A stretch of 64,000 nt of DNA from NCBI GenBank assembly GCA_949300345.1, contig CASGDR010000001.1, positions 1 through 64,000 on the forward strand, written 5' to 3'. The translations under genes and the position numbers were made by a program. The DNA is from an uncultured bacterium. Lineage in GTDB: Bacteria; Bacillota_I; Bacilli_A; RFN20; CAG-826. Shown here one piece after another: positions 34,730-43,414 of the stretch. Within the stretch, counting starts at the first letter, position 1. Each line of letters opens with the position of its first letter. Under the pieces are notes generated by a model. It was not told where the DNA came from, made no database searches, and worked only from the letters and a program-made list of their open reading frames with translations.

Positions 34730-35583
34730 AGGCTTTCGAGATACTCCTTGGCCTCAAGGATGGTATCCATGTCGCTGGAGGCGCCTGAAAGAAGATGGCA
34801 GCATCCTTTTCCTTTCATCTCTTCCTCATGGAGGAAAAGCTCTTCCTTGTCCAAGGCTCTGATGACTAGGGCATAGGGGAAGGCCTTAGAGGCCGCCTCG
34901 GCCAAGGCGTTCGTGTTGCGGCTGGTCTTAGAGCCAAGTATCACGATGAGCTTGGCGCCTTCGGGGATTTCCCCGATCAAGGACTGCCTCTTTTTGGTGG
35001 CCGGGCAGGGGGCGGCCTTATCGATGAAGCCGGGGAAGCGATCTTGGATTTCCCGGCGGGCCTTTTCGATTTCGCTTAGTTCCATGGTGGTCTGGCACCT
35101 ATAGATGGGCGATGCATCCTTTATTGGTAGTTCCTTAGTAGTTCCTTCCTTTAAAAGGAAGATATTGTCCGCAATCGAAAGGGCAGCGATGCATTCCTGG
35201 TGGTTTTCCTCGCCTAGATAGATGATGTCATGCTCCTTGGATTCCTTCTTCATGGCCCTTTCCTGGGCCTTCACGTAAGGGCAGGTCAGATCGATATAAG
35301 GGATGCCGAGGCTTTCGGCTTTTTGCCTGTAGGAGTCCGGATGGCCGTGGGCCCCGAACAGCAAGGTCCCGCCTTGGGCGGATCCGATGAGTTCCAAGGG
35401 ATCGCTTCCTTCTAGCAGGGTAATACCCGCTTCTTCTAAAGAAGAAGAGACCCTCTCGTTATGGACAGGGGCAAAAAGCATGTAGACCTTTCCGTCTTTT
35501 TCCTTGCGGGCTTTTAGGGAAGACTCGACGGCCCGTTTGACCCCGTCGCAGAATCCAAGCGGGGAATGAAGCACTACAAGCAT
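34726..35583 (-). CDS. ispH: 4-hydroxy-3-methylbut-2-enyl diphosphate reductase
   Basis: A 285-aa 4Fe-4S enzyme of the last MEP step, giving IPP and DMAPP. Three cluster cysteines are seen in PLGFCDGVKRAVE, DLTCPYVKAQ and APCPATKKRQ; the E126-type region and the ILGSKTSRNTNAL motif are typical. It is convergent with nif3 (4-nt overlap). ispG and dxs of the same pathway lie elsewhere in the window. Confidence 0.95.
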   Translation of the reverse strand: MLVVLHSPLGFCDGVKRAVESSLKARKEKDGKVYMLFAPVHNERVSSSLEEAGITLLEGSDPLELIGSAQGGTLLFGAHGHPDSYRQKAESLGIPYIDLTCPYVKAQERAMKKESKEHDIIYLGEENHQECIAALSIADNIFLLKEGTTKELPIKDASPIYRCQTTMELSEIEKARREIQDRFPGFIDKAAPCPATKKRQSLIGEIPEGAKLIVILGSKTSRNTNALAEAASKAFPYALVIRALDKEELFLHEEEMKGKGCCHLLSGASSDMDTILEAKEYLESL

Positions 35584-35812
35584 GGCCGAATTCTAGCACC
35601 CCCAAGGGCATTCCTAAAGGAACATGGCTATTCCTCTAGTGGATATGCCGCTTTGAAGCGCAATTCCCTGAAAAAGTTCTTCGGTGCGGATTTTCCGCGC
35701 TTTTATTCGGATTATCTCGGATTATCCTATGTAAATCCTTGGCAAAAGGCTTTGGTATTGATGCTTCCTTCCCGCATAGGTGGTAATATCCGGCTTGAAA
35801 AGAGGCCGTATT

Positions 35813-36478
35813 ATGAAAAAACAACTGCTAATGCTCTCCCTCCTTCCTTTATTGGCCATCACCGGATGCTCCGGCGATGCCGTTTCGAGCTCGACCGGTG
35901 AGGAATCTTCATCCGATTCTTCCAGCCAGAGCCAGGAATCAACGAGTTCATCCAGCGAATCTTCTTCCTCCTCGAGTTCCTCATCCTCGGAAGAACCCAA
36001 GACCCTTGTTGCCACCATCGACTTCTCGAATGTCACGCAGAGTGCCGGACACAACTTCGTGGATAACCCCGATGACTTCAGTGCCTATCTTCCGGATGAG
36101 GTGGTCACCTCCTTCAGCCTATATAAGGTCTTTGCCCAAGATCCCAGCGACGAGACCGGAGTCAGAATGACTTTGGGTTCGAGCAGCGAAGCCGGCACCA
36201 TTGCCCTGGAACTGAATGTGGAAGTCAGCCGTGTCGAAATCGTCTGCCAGGACTATTACCGTTACATCGCCTATACCGATAGTTGGAACAACGACATGGC
36301 CAAGGTAGGGGTCTTCGATACCCAGCTCGAGCTTAGCCATGCAAGCGGGAGCGCCTCAAGCGTCGAGACCCTCGCCTTCGACGGGGAAGCCACCAGCAAC
36401 CTGACCATCTCTGGGTACCATGTCGAAGAAGGCACCTCCTGCCGCGTGTTCATAGAGGCCATCAGGCTATACGCCTAA
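35813..36478 (+). CDS. Hypothetical lipoprotein with long Ser linker
   Basis: A 221-aa predicted lipoprotein. The signal peptide MKKQLLMLSLLPLLAITGCS carries a lipobox ITGC. Residues about 22-60 are almost entirely Ser, Glu and Gln, then a compact beta-rich domain of about 155 aa follows (VATIDFSNVTQSAGHNFVDN). I do not recognise this domain; jelly-roll carbohydrate-binding folds are possible from the strand pattern. AGAGG lies 7 nt before ATG 35813. It is monocistronic with a terminator downstream. Confidence 0.82.
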   Translation: MKKQLLMLSLLPLLAITGCSGDAVSSSTGEESSSDSSSQSQESTSSSSESSSSSSSSSSEEPKTLVATIDFSNVTQSAGHNFVDNPDDFSAYLPDEVVTSFSLYKVFAQDPSDETGVRMTLGSSSEAGTIALELNVEVSRVEIVCQDYYRYIAYTDSWNNDMAKVGVFDTQLELSHASGSASSVETLAFDGEATSNLTISGYHVEEGTSCRVFIEAIRLYA

Positions 36479-36485
36479 ATAATGG

Positions 36486-36513
36486 GCCCGGGCCTTGGGG
36501 CTCGGGCTTTTTC
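36486..36513 (+). terminator. Terminator after the lipoprotein gene
   Basis: GCCCGGGCC and the following GGGGCTCGGGC form a GC-rich hairpin followed by TTTTTCC. Confidence 0.82.
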
Positions 36514-36556
36514 CTTTTGTAGCCATAAAGGGCCCTTCGGCGCTTATGCTCTGCCA

Positions 36557-36588
36557 AAAAGGGTCCCTTTTGGGATATAATCCCACAG
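36557..36588 (+). promoter_or_regulatory. Promoter with nested palindromes before the DEAD-box gene
   Basis: TATAAT (36576-36581) ends 7 nt before ATG 36589. It is enclosed by the palindrome TGGGAT-ATA-ATCCCA (36571-36585). Immediately upstream is a second perfect palindrome AAAAGGG-T-CCCTTTT (36557-36571). No good -35 box is visible, so an activator or repressor site is possible. Confidence 0.6.
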
Positions 36589-37932
36589 ATGGCAAGCTTC
36601 CGTGCACTAGACATACCCGAGCAGGTGATAACCATCCTCGGGGAAAACGGCTACAAGGAACCCAGCGAGGTCCAGCTTTCGGTCATCCCTAGGGCCCTGA
36701 GGGGCGAATCCATATTGGCCCAATCGCCCACGGGCTCGGGAAAGACCCATTCTTTCCTGATTCCCATCATCAGCAGGGTCGATCCTAGCCTTGGCCGCCT
36801 GCAGGCCATCATCATCGCGCCTACCCGCGAATTGGCCCGGCAGACCTATTTATTCGCCGAACCATTCAACAAGGGCATCGAAGGCCTTAGGATCCGCCTA
36901 TACTCGGGCGAAAACGAAAGGGCCGGGGATCTGGAAGGACTGGCTTCTTCCTCGCCCCAGGTCGCTATCGGCACGCCCGGAAGGCTTTTGGATTTGCTTA
37001 CTAGCGGCGTCCTTTCGCCCAAATACGTGAAAACCGTGGTGCTAGACGAAGCCGACATGCTGCTGGACATGGGTTTCTTCGACGAATGCGCCTCCATCAT
37101 GGAAAAGCTGGAAAATCCCCAGACCTTGGTCTTCTCGGCCACCCTCAAGGAACACCTAAAGAGTGCCCTTTCCAAATTCGTGAAGGCCTCGTTCTCCTTC
37201 GAAGGGGGCGTAGAGAAAACAGCGGGGGAAGTAAAACACGTCTTCGTCGATAGCCGCCACCAGGATAGATATCAGGCCGCCGTAAGGTTATTCAAGAACA
37301 AAAAGCCCTTCCTTGGGATCTTGTTCGTCTCCAAGCGCGAAGAGGCTCCCATCGCCCACAGGGCCCTTAAAGAGGCCGGTTTCGACTGCGTCGTCTATAG
37401 CGGCGACCTCTCCGAGAGGGAACGCAAGAAGACCATGAAGGCCATCAGGGAGAACAAATACCAGATCATCGTGGCCTCCGACCTTCTTGCCCGTGGCATC
37501 GATCTGCCCGACGTGGACATGGTGGTCTCCCTTGATCTACCCAACGAACTGGATTTCTATTTCCACCGCGCCGGCAGGACCGGACGCTTCGGAAAAGTCG
37601 GGGAATCCTACCTATTCTACGATTCCGACGATGCCTCAAGGACCTCGATGCTACTGGAGCAGTGCTCGCCCAAATTCATGACCCTAAAAGGGGACCGTCT
37701 CGTCGATGATCCGGTCGGACTTCTTCCCAAGAAGAAACTCAACAAGACCAAGAAGTACGGCGATGACGAGCAACGGGAAATCGCCATCGTGAAGGCCAAG
37801 CACTCCGGCAAGAAAATCAAACCCGGCTACAAGAAGAAAAAACAGGCCGACATCGATAAGGTAAAGCGCAAGTACCGCAAGAAGGCGATACGCGAAAACA
37901 TCAGGAAGAACCTTGGGAAAGCAAAGAAATAG
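36589..37932 (+). CDS. DEAD-box ATP-dependent RNA helicase
   Basis: A 447-aa RNA helicase. The Q motif (FRALDIPEQVITILGENGYKEPS), motif I (SPTGSGKTHSF), Ia (PTRELARQ), II (DEAD), III (SAT), V (ASDLLARGIDLPDV) and VI (HRAGRTGRFG) are all present. The C-terminus (about 385-447) is extremely Lys/Arg-rich (KKKKQADIDKVKRKYRKKA), suiting RNA binding, possibly in ribosome assembly or cold response. Paralogue (CshA/CshB-like) is not resolved. The mRNA is probably leaderless. Confidence 0.95.
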   Translation: MASFRALDIPEQVITILGENGYKEPSEVQLSVIPRALRGESILAQSPTGSGKTHSFLIPIISRVDPSLGRLQAIIIAPTRELARQTYLFAEPFNKGIEGLRIRLYSGENERAGDLEGLASSSPQVAIGTPGRLLDLLTSGVLSPKYVKTVVLDEADMLLDMGFFDECASIMEKLENPQTLVFSATLKEHLKSALSKFVKASFSFEGGVEKTAGEVKHVFVDSRHQDRYQAAVRLFKNKKPFLGILFVSKREEAPIAHRALKEAGFDCVVYSGDLSERERKKTMKAIRENKYQIIVASDLLARGIDLPDVDMVVSLDLPNELDFYFHRAGRTGRFGKVGESYLFYDSDDASRTSMLLEQCSPKFMTLKGDRLVDDPVGLLPKKKLNKTKKYGDDEQREIAIVKAKHSGKKIKPGYKKKKQADIDKVKRKYRKKAIRENIRKNLGKAKK

Positions 37933-38395
37933 ACTCAAAGCCAAGACCAACGTCGCCGAATGGGTAGGGCTGTTTTTCCTCATCCCCCTGATCGATGCCT
38001 TATGCGCCATCGGCTACCTCGTTTTCTGGTGCTTTTCCCCCGAAACGCCCTTCAACTGGACCGTCTTCCTCATTTTCCTGATCCTAAGCCTCGGCCTTAT
38101 GTCCACCTGGCCTTTGGCCCTGATCCTAGGCAAGGAATTCCTGGGCAAGGAGGGGAAGCAATATATCCTTCATAGCATCGGAGTGGATGACATCGGCTTT
38201 AGCGAAGAGGATGTCATCGCGGTCCGCCACATCAGGGTGCCTTGGTACTGCCTACCGATTTATATCGTCTATCGGGGCGGGGCCGGATATCAGACCGAGG
38301 TGGATATCAAAATGGGCAAGACCGTCCGCACCATCAGCTTCCAGATGCTCACCAAAGATCTGAGGAAATTCTTCTCCGACATCCAGTATGTCTAG
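37913..38395 (+). CDS. Hypothetical two-span membrane protein
   Basis: A 160-aa protein with two hydrophobic segments (about 16-42 and 48-72) and a soluble C-terminal domain rich in beta strands (ILHSIGVDDIGFSEEDVIAV). No family is recognised. The likely start is TTG 37913, which overlaps the helicase gene by 20 nt and has AGGAAG upstream; no good ATG is available. It is probably co-expressed with the helicase. Confidence 0.65.
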   Translation: MGKQRNRLKAKTNVAEWVGLFFLIPLIDALCAIGYLVFWCFSPETPFNWTVFLIFLILSLGLMSTWPLALILGKEFLGKEGKQYILHSIGVDDIGFSEEDVIAVRHIRVPWYCLPIYIVYRGGAGYQTEVDIKMGKTVRTISFQMLTKDLRKFFSDIQYV

Positions 38396-38424
38396 TAATT
38401 AATTGGTAGATACTAATCTAAAGA

Positions 38425-39474
38425 TTAGGCTTCTATCTTTTGATTAAACTTGTTGTATAGGGCAATGGCGTCGGGATTGCCGACGTCCATGGCGATTTTA
38501 AGGTAGTTGGCAGCCTTTTCGGGATCATAATCCAGATCGAGGTATTCCTTGGTCAGATATTCCATCGAAAGGGTATAGGCGGCATCGCCATGTCCCGAAT
38601 CGGCGGCTTTCTTGATGTAACTATAGGCCAACTTGGGATTGTGCCCAAAGCTGGCGATGCCTTGGGCATAGGCCATCCCCAAGGTGAAGTTGGCGTGGCT
38701 TTCGCCCCGCCTAGCGGCCCCGACCAAAAGCCTCTTGGCTTCTTCCTTGTTGCCTTTGAAGTAATCGGCCAGAACCATCCAGCCATAGACCCCTTGGGCG
38801 TGGATATTGCCGCCCTCGGAAGCCATCTTCAGGTATTTGCAGGCCAACTGCAAATCGGGCTTATCTTCGCCAAGGATCATGCAGGCATAGCCGTCCATGC
38901 AGGAGGGATCGCCTTTCTCGCAGCCTTTCTTGTAGTAATAGAAGGCCTTTTCTCGGTCGGCGGGGACATACTCTCCCTCCAGATAGATGCTACCGAGGCG
39001 GTCATAGGCCTCATAGAAGCCGCAGGCGGCGGCCTTTTCCAGCCAATGGATGCCTTTCTCAGGATCTTTTTCTACCCTCCCGATGCCCGAGAGGTAAATA
39101 TGGCTAAGCGATAGGCAGGCCAGATACTCCCCGGCATAGCCGGCGGTCTCCAAGATGGAAAGGGCCCTTTTGTCGTCTTCTTTGCTGCAGTTGGATTCTA
39201 GGAGGATCGTCGTGGCGTAGCTGACGGTTTCCTTGACGTCATGCGGGGCTTCCGGGTCAAAGCTCTCCAAAAAGGCCTTGATGTCCATGAAGGCGCTATC
39301 GGGGGCCTTGCCGGTCGTAATCAAATCGACGATTTCCTGGGTAAAGCGTTCCGCGGTCGCGTGGTAGCCGCAGGCATTGCAGTTAAACATCTGGGTCTTG
39401 GGGTCTATCTTGACGTCGGATGAAAGGCATCGGGGACAGAAGATCCGGATGTTGATGTTGTCATTCTTCTTCAC
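38425..39474 (-). CDS. Sel1-repeat protein with N-terminal zinc ribbon
   Basis: A 349-aa cytosolic protein. An N-terminal zinc ribbon (CPRCLSSDVKI...CNACGYHA, residues 14-37) is followed by about six Sel1-like repeats with the A-x-x-LG-x-x-Y-x-x-G pattern (for example AYDRLGSIYLEGEYVPADREKA and ANFTLGMAYAQGI). Such repeats act as protein-protein adaptors; no enzymatic motif is visible. It is a single gene on the minus strand, convergent with the helicase unit. Confidence 0.88.
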   Translation of the reverse strand: MKKNDNINIRIFCPRCLSSDVKIDPKTQMFNCNACGYHATAERFTQEIVDLITTGKAPDSAFMDIKAFLESFDPEAPHDVKETVSYATTILLESNCSKEDDKRALSILETAGYAGEYLACLSLSHIYLSGIGRVEKDPEKGIHWLEKAAACGFYEAYDRLGSIYLEGEYVPADREKAFYYYKKGCEKGDPSCMDGYACMILGEDKPDLQLACKYLKMASEGGNIHAQGVYGWMVLADYFKGNKEEAKRLLVGAARRGESHANFTLGMAYAQGIASFGHNPKLAYSYIKKAADSGHGDAAYTLSMEYLTKEYLDLDYDPEKAANYLKIAMDVGNPDAIALYNKFNQKIEA

Positions 39475-39542
39475 GGAGGCAATTATAGCACCCGCGGGCG
39501 CCTAGGCTCGTCTAGGCTAGGAAGAGCCGATATGGCCTTAGG

Positions 39543-39569
39543 GAAAAGAAAAGGCCCCGTTTAGGGCCT
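39543..39569 (-). terminator. Terminator after ispG
   Basis: On the minus strand AGGCCC, loop TAAAC, GGGGCCT (one extra G) is followed by TTTTCTTTTC, 25 nt after the ispG stop. Confidence 0.8.
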
Positions 39570-39593
39570 ATGGCAAACAAGCAATGGATGGTC

Positions 39594-40634
39594 CTAGAAG
39601 GAATCAATCTCCTTCTTTAGGACCTCGAAGGCTTCTTCTTCCTTAAGGGAGACCACCATCTTGCCTTTTTTGAAGAGCACGAAGCTGCCTCTTCCTCCGG
39701 CGATGCCGATGTCCGCGTGGCTGGCCTCGCCTGGCCCATTTACGATGCAGCCCATCACCGCGACCGTTATGGGCTTTTTCACGGATTCGAGGTATTTCTG
39801 GACCTTGTCCGCTAGGGGCATGAGGTCGACTTCGGTCCTGCCGCAGGTGGGGCAGGAGATGAAGGTCGGGTAATCGGGATATAGGCCGATATCGTGCAAT
39901 AGGCGGCAGGCCGCCTTGATTTCCTCCTCGGGCGGCTCGCTTAGGGAAATGCGGATGGTGTTACCGATCCCTTCGAGCAATAAGGGGGATAAGGCGGCCG
40001 CGCTTCTAAGCAATCCCACATCCTTGGTTCCGGCTTCGGTGACCCCAAGATGGAGGGGATAGGGGAAAGTCCTTGAGGCAATCCGGTAGGCTTCGATGGT
40101 TTCCAATACCGAGGAGCCTTTTAGGCTCACCACGATGTTACGGAAGTTCATCTCTTCTAAAATGGCCACGTGCTTCTTGGCCGAAGAGACCAAGGCTTCC
40201 GCCCCGCTAAGATGGAGCAGTGTCTTATCAAGCGAACCGCCGTTTACCCCGATGCGGATGGGAACATTATGCCTAGAGCAAGCCTCGACCACCGCGTGGA
40301 TTTTATCCATCGAGCCGATGTTTCCGGGATTTATCCTGACCTTATCGACTCCCGATTCGATGGCCGCTAGGGCCAAATGGTAATCGAAATGGATGTCGGC
40401 CACGATGGGGATATCGACGGCTTCCTTGATGGCCTTGAAGGCCCTTGCGTCCTCGAAGTCGAGGCAGGAGCAGCGCATCAAATCGGCCCCCAGGTCCTTG
40501 CAACGCCGGATCTGGGCAATTACTTCATCGCTATGCGATGTCTTGATGGAACACATCGACTGGATGAGGACTTTGTCCGATCCGCCGATATAGGTGCTAC
40601 CAAGCTTGATTCTTTCCGTCTTGCTGCGTTCCAT
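39594..40634 (-). CDS. ispG: 4-hydroxy-3-methylbut-2-en-1-yl diphosphate synthase (flavodoxin)
   Basis: A 346-aa 4Fe-4S enzyme of the MEP pathway. The TIM-barrel part has VLIQSMCSIKTSHSDEVIAQ and PIVADIHFDYHLAL; the cluster domain has CPTCGRTEVDL and CIVNGPGEASHADIG. It is single-copy and monocistronic here, with its own terminator. Divergently oriented to rpmG. Confidence 0.97.
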   Translation of the reverse strand: MERSKTERIKLGSTYIGGSDKVLIQSMCSIKTSHSDEVIAQIRRCKDLGADLMRCSCLDFEDARAFKAIKEAVDIPIVADIHFDYHLALAAIESGVDKVRINPGNIGSMDKIHAVVEACSRHNVPIRIGVNGGSLDKTLLHLSGAEALVSSAKKHVAILEEMNFRNIVVSLKGSSVLETIEAYRIASRTFPYPLHLGVTEAGTKDVGLLRSAAALSPLLLEGIGNTIRISLSEPPEEEIKAACRLLHDIGLYPDYPTFISCPTCGRTEVDLMPLADKVQKYLESVKKPITVAVMGCIVNGPGEASHADIGIAGGRGSFVLFKKGKMVVSLKEEEAFEVLKKEIDSF

Positions 40635-40747
40635 GGCCTAATTATAGAAGATACTCCGGCAAAGCGTATGCGCGCAAAAGGCTATGGATTGGCGCTTTGA
40701 AGCGTGGTATAGTTTTGCCCGCTAGAAGAAAGAAGAGTTGAACAACC

Positions 40748-40906
40748 ATGGCAAGCAAACGCGAACAAGTCATCCTAAAGTGCACCGAATGCGGTGAAGA
40801 GAACTACCTGTCCAGCCGCAACAAGAAGCTCCATCCCGATCGCATGGAGACCCAGAAGTATTGCAAGGTGTGCCACAAGAAGACCCTGCATAAGGAAAAG
40901 AAGTAA
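40748..40906 (+). CDS. rpmG: 50S ribosomal protein L33
   Basis: A 52-aa L33 protein (MASKREQVILKCTECG...). Four cysteines form a zinc ribbon (CTEC near residues 12-15 and CKVC at 39-42), so this is the zinc-binding C+ form. TATAGT at 40709-40714 may be its -10 box, and AGAAAGAAG precedes the start. A strong terminator follows. Confidence 0.96.
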   Translation: MASKREQVILKCTECGEENYLSSRNKKLHPDRMETQKYCKVCHKKTLHKEKK

Positions 40907-40925
40907 ATCCTTTTGGCAAAATCAT

Positions 40926-40957
40926 GACCGGGCTTATAAAAGTCCGGTTTTTTTGTT
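40926..40957 (+). terminator. Terminator after rpmG
   Basis: ACCGGGCTT and AAGTCCGGT pair around ATAA (one G-T pair), followed by seven T. Confidence 0.9.
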
Positions 40958-41072
40958 GCCTAAGAGCATTGGCCATACCATTAGGCTTCCAATAAGATGC
41001 TTAATGGACCAATGCGGTTCGATTGATGCGGCTTTTTAGTGTCACGGCCTTCTATTTTGCTATCCTTAGAAC

Positions 41073-41705
41073 ATGAAGATCCAGCAGGAATTCCCCGGAT
41101 CGCATAGCAACTTGTCCAATGCCTACCTTTATGGGCAGGAAGGCGGCGAGGCCTTTCTCATCGACTGCGGCTTTTCTAGTGCCGAGCCCGTGCTCCGCCA
41201 CTTGGAAAAGCACGGCATGAGGCTCAAAGGCATCCTATTGACCCATGGCCATTACGATCATATAAGGGGCATCGATGCCATATCCGAAGCCACCGGGGCC
41301 AAAGTCTATATCCATCCTAGTGACGCCGTTTGCCTAAGCGATTCCCGCCTGAGCTCGGCCATTTTGTTCGGAACCGAGTTCAGTAGCAAACAAGTACCGC
41401 TCACCTTCCAAGACGGCGATGCATTGAAGGCTGGGGAGATAAGCCTAAGGGTCATCCATACGCCTTTCCATAGCGAGGGAAGCTGCTGCTTCCTAGATGA
41501 AGAGGCCAAACTCCTTTTCTCGGGGGATACCCTGTTTCGCTTCTCGATCGGAAGAACCGATCTGGCCGGTTCGCAGGCACGGTATGTTTCCCAAAGCCTT
41601 GAAAAGCTAAGGGCACTCGATCCCTCGACCAAGGTCCTACCAGGGCACGGAAGGGCCACCTCCATCGCGGCCGAAGAAGCCTACAATCCCTATTTCGATA
41701 GATAG
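41073..41705 (+). CDS. MBL-fold metallo-hydrolase (glyoxalase II-like)
   Basis: A 210-aa metallo-beta-lactamase-fold hydrolase. The metal motif is LTHGHYDHIRGID (HxHxDH), with later ligands in HTPFHSEGSCC, LFSGDTLF and LPGHGRAT. Glyoxalase II-like hydrolases of thioesters are the closest functional guess, but many members have unknown substrates. TATCCT lies 6 nt before ATG 41073, with no ribosome-binding site. It is monocistronic. Confidence 0.9.
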   Translation: MKIQQEFPGSHSNLSNAYLYGQEGGEAFLIDCGFSSAEPVLRHLEKHGMRLKGILLTHGHYDHIRGIDAISEATGAKVYIHPSDAVCLSDSRLSSAILFGTEFSSKQVPLTFQDGDALKAGEISLRVIHTPFHSEGSCCFLDEEAKLLFSGDTLFRFSIGRTDLAGSQARYVSQSLEKLRALDPSTKVLPGHGRATSIAAEEAYNPYFDR

Positions 41706-41708
41706 ATG

Positions 41709-41738
41709 CTTCCCCTATGGGGAATAGGGCCTTTTTTA
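41709..41738 (+). terminator. Probable terminator after the MBL gene
   Basis: TTCCCC (41711-41716), loop TAT, GGGGAA (41720-41725), then a short spacer and six T. The T run starts 7 nt after the stem, so efficiency is uncertain. Confidence 0.55.
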
Positions 41739-41804
41739 TGAATAGGCCAAGTCCTATAATATGCCTTGGCTGAAAAACACAACCAAACCAATTAGGAGAA
41801 ACAC

Positions 41805-42359
41805 ATGAACGTTACCGAACTGCGTCCCGGCAATTACTTCATTGACGAGAACACCCTTTATCAGGTCCTTGATATCCTGCTCAACAAGACCGCCATGAGG
41901 AAGATGGTGGCCAAGCTCAAGGTCAAGAACGTCCGCACCGGCGCCATCACCGAAATGGCGAGGAACTCCGGCTATGACGTCACCGAATGCCGCGTCGACA
42001 AGCGCCCGATGCAATACCTCTATGACGGAGGAGCCACCCTGGCCTTCATGGATCCGAAGACCTATGACCAGATCGAAATCGGCAAGAACCAGCTCGAAGC
42101 CGAGATTCCCTTCCTAGTACCCAACCTCGAAGTCACCGTTGTTTCCTTTGAGGACGAAATCCTCGGTGTCCTGCTTCCTTCCAAGGTGGCCATGGAAGTC
42201 ACCGAATGCGAACCCGCCGTCAGGGGCGACACCATCAACTCCGCGATGAAGGACGCCGTCCTTGAGACCGGAATGAAGATCCGCGTGCCTCTATTCGTCA
42301 ACCAGGGCGACAAGGTCTCCGTCGACGTCGCTACCGGCAAGTACGACGGGAGGGCCTAA
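41805..42359 (+). CDS. efp: Elongation factor P
   Basis: A 184-aa EF-P that rescues ribosomes stalled at polyproline stretches. Three beta-barrel domains are recognisable, with the loop carrying the modification site near MRKMVAKLKVKN (residues about 29-40) and the C-terminal signature VNQGDKVSVDVATGKYDGRA. AGGAG precedes ATG 41805. yneF follows after 2 nt. Confidence 0.97.
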   Translation: MNVTELRPGNYFIDENTLYQVLDILLNKTAMRKMVAKLKVKNVRTGAITEMARNSGYDVTECRVDKRPMQYLYDGGATLAFMDPKTYDQIEIGKNQLEAEIPFLVPNLEVTVVSFEDEILGVLLPSKVAMEVTECEPAVRGDTINSAMKDAVLETGMKIRVPLFVNQGDKVSVDVATGKYDGRA

Positions 42360-42361
42360 GC

Positions 42362-42604
42362 ATGCCGATCGTTGCCTTGATTGAAATCGATCTTTGGCAG
42401 GTCATCGTCTGGCCGATTCTCGCTCTGATCGTCGGCTTCATCGTCGGATTCTTCGTAGCCAGGAAGCTCATCCAGAGGGAAATGGAGAAGAACCCGCCGA
42501 TTTCCGAAGCCGCCATCCGTGCCATGTTCATGTCCATGGGCCGCAAGCCCAGCGAGGCCCAGATCAAGGCCACCATGAACGCCATGAAGAAGGCCAACAA
42601 ATAG
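42362..42604 (+). CDS. YneF family (UPF0154) membrane protein
   Basis: An 80-aa protein with one N-terminal hydrophobic segment (residues about 12-33, IVWPILALIVGFIVGFFVAR). The UPF0154 signature follows (REMEKNPPISEAAIRAMF...GRKPSEAQI). Function is unknown. It is downstream of efp in the same transcript, with a terminator after it. Confidence 0.93.
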   Translation: MPIVALIEIDLWQVIVWPILALIVGFIVGFFVARKLIQREMEKNPPISEAAIRAMFMSMGRKPSEAQIKATMNAMKKANK

Positions 42605-42623
42605 GCTTATCGAAGACCGATTT

Positions 42624-42652
42624 GCCCCAACCTCAGGCTGGGGCTTTTCTTT
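42624..42652 (+). terminator. Terminator after yneF
   Basis: GCCCCA and TGGGGC, with an inner CCT/AGG, form a hairpin, followed by TTTTCTTT. Confidence 0.85.
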
Positions 42653-43352
42653 ATGGAAAGGCCCATGAGTGAGGCAGTTGGGTTGCAAATAGAGGCAACA
42701 ATCAGAACGGAAATCCCTTGAACTGTGTCTATGAGGCGCGAAGTAGCACAAGCAGAAGGATAAAAGAGAAGTTCCTGGCCATGTAAGACGGTCCTATTTG
42801 CAAAGAGGAAGGGGATAAGTAATAAGCAGGCAACAATAGCCGCACGATCAAAATGGGAATTTATAGACAAAAGTCCAATTGTAAAGAAAAGAGCTGCTCG
42901 GTTATGAAACAAAGCAAAATAGTAGTGGTGGAACATAATGGCAAAAACTAAAAATGCATAATTTCTAAGCTTTAAGGGATTGCTAATTTATTCAAAAAAT
43001 AATTTTGAAAGTGCTCAAGTTTTATCATTTGAATTATTTGAAATGTCGTGATTTGTCTTTACATACGACAAACCAAAAATTGATTGGGCAGAATAGAATA
43101 AATTAAATAGCAATCCATCAAAAAAAGTTGATGTGTCAATGAAAAATATACTCCTTAGTGGTGTTTCATATTGACTAGGTTTGCCTTTTGTAAAGTTTAG
43201 TAGTTTTTACCTGTTTGAGATCCAAATTTGTGTCACGTGAGACATTTCATCAAGTTTATCTAACCAATTTCTACCAATGGTGGTAGTGGGACAAGGAGTA
43301 AAATTGAAAAGTGTCAATTAAAAACAATGCTACAATCGATATTTTCCCAAGG
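42653..43352. other. AT-rich intergenic region without a supported gene
   Basis: About 700 nt of visibly lower GC than the flanks. Short frames exist but none has a convincing ribosome-binding site or recognisable product. The 109-codon minus-strand frame at 42607-42936 runs through the yneF terminator and is probably not a gene. It may be decayed or foreign DNA. Confidence 0.6.
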
Positions 43353-43385
43353 TTTTGAAAAGGGGCTGAATTTTCCACAGCCCCG
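43353..43385 (-). terminator. Terminator after plsY
   Basis: Seen from the minus strand, GGGGCTG and CAGCCCC pair around TGGAAAATT, followed by TTTTC. It lies about 30 nt after the plsY stop. Confidence 0.8.
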
Positions 43386-43414
43386 ATTTTCGAAAATCAA
43401 AAACTACTAAAAAA

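Noticed and set aside
35566-35901. Frame between ispH and the lipoprotein gene
   Set aside because: It overlaps the lipoprotein start in another frame, lacks a ribosome-binding site and resembles no family.
42607-42936. 109-codon hydrophobic frame on the minus strand
   Set aside because: It runs through the yneF terminator, has no convincing ribosome-binding site and no recognisable family pattern.
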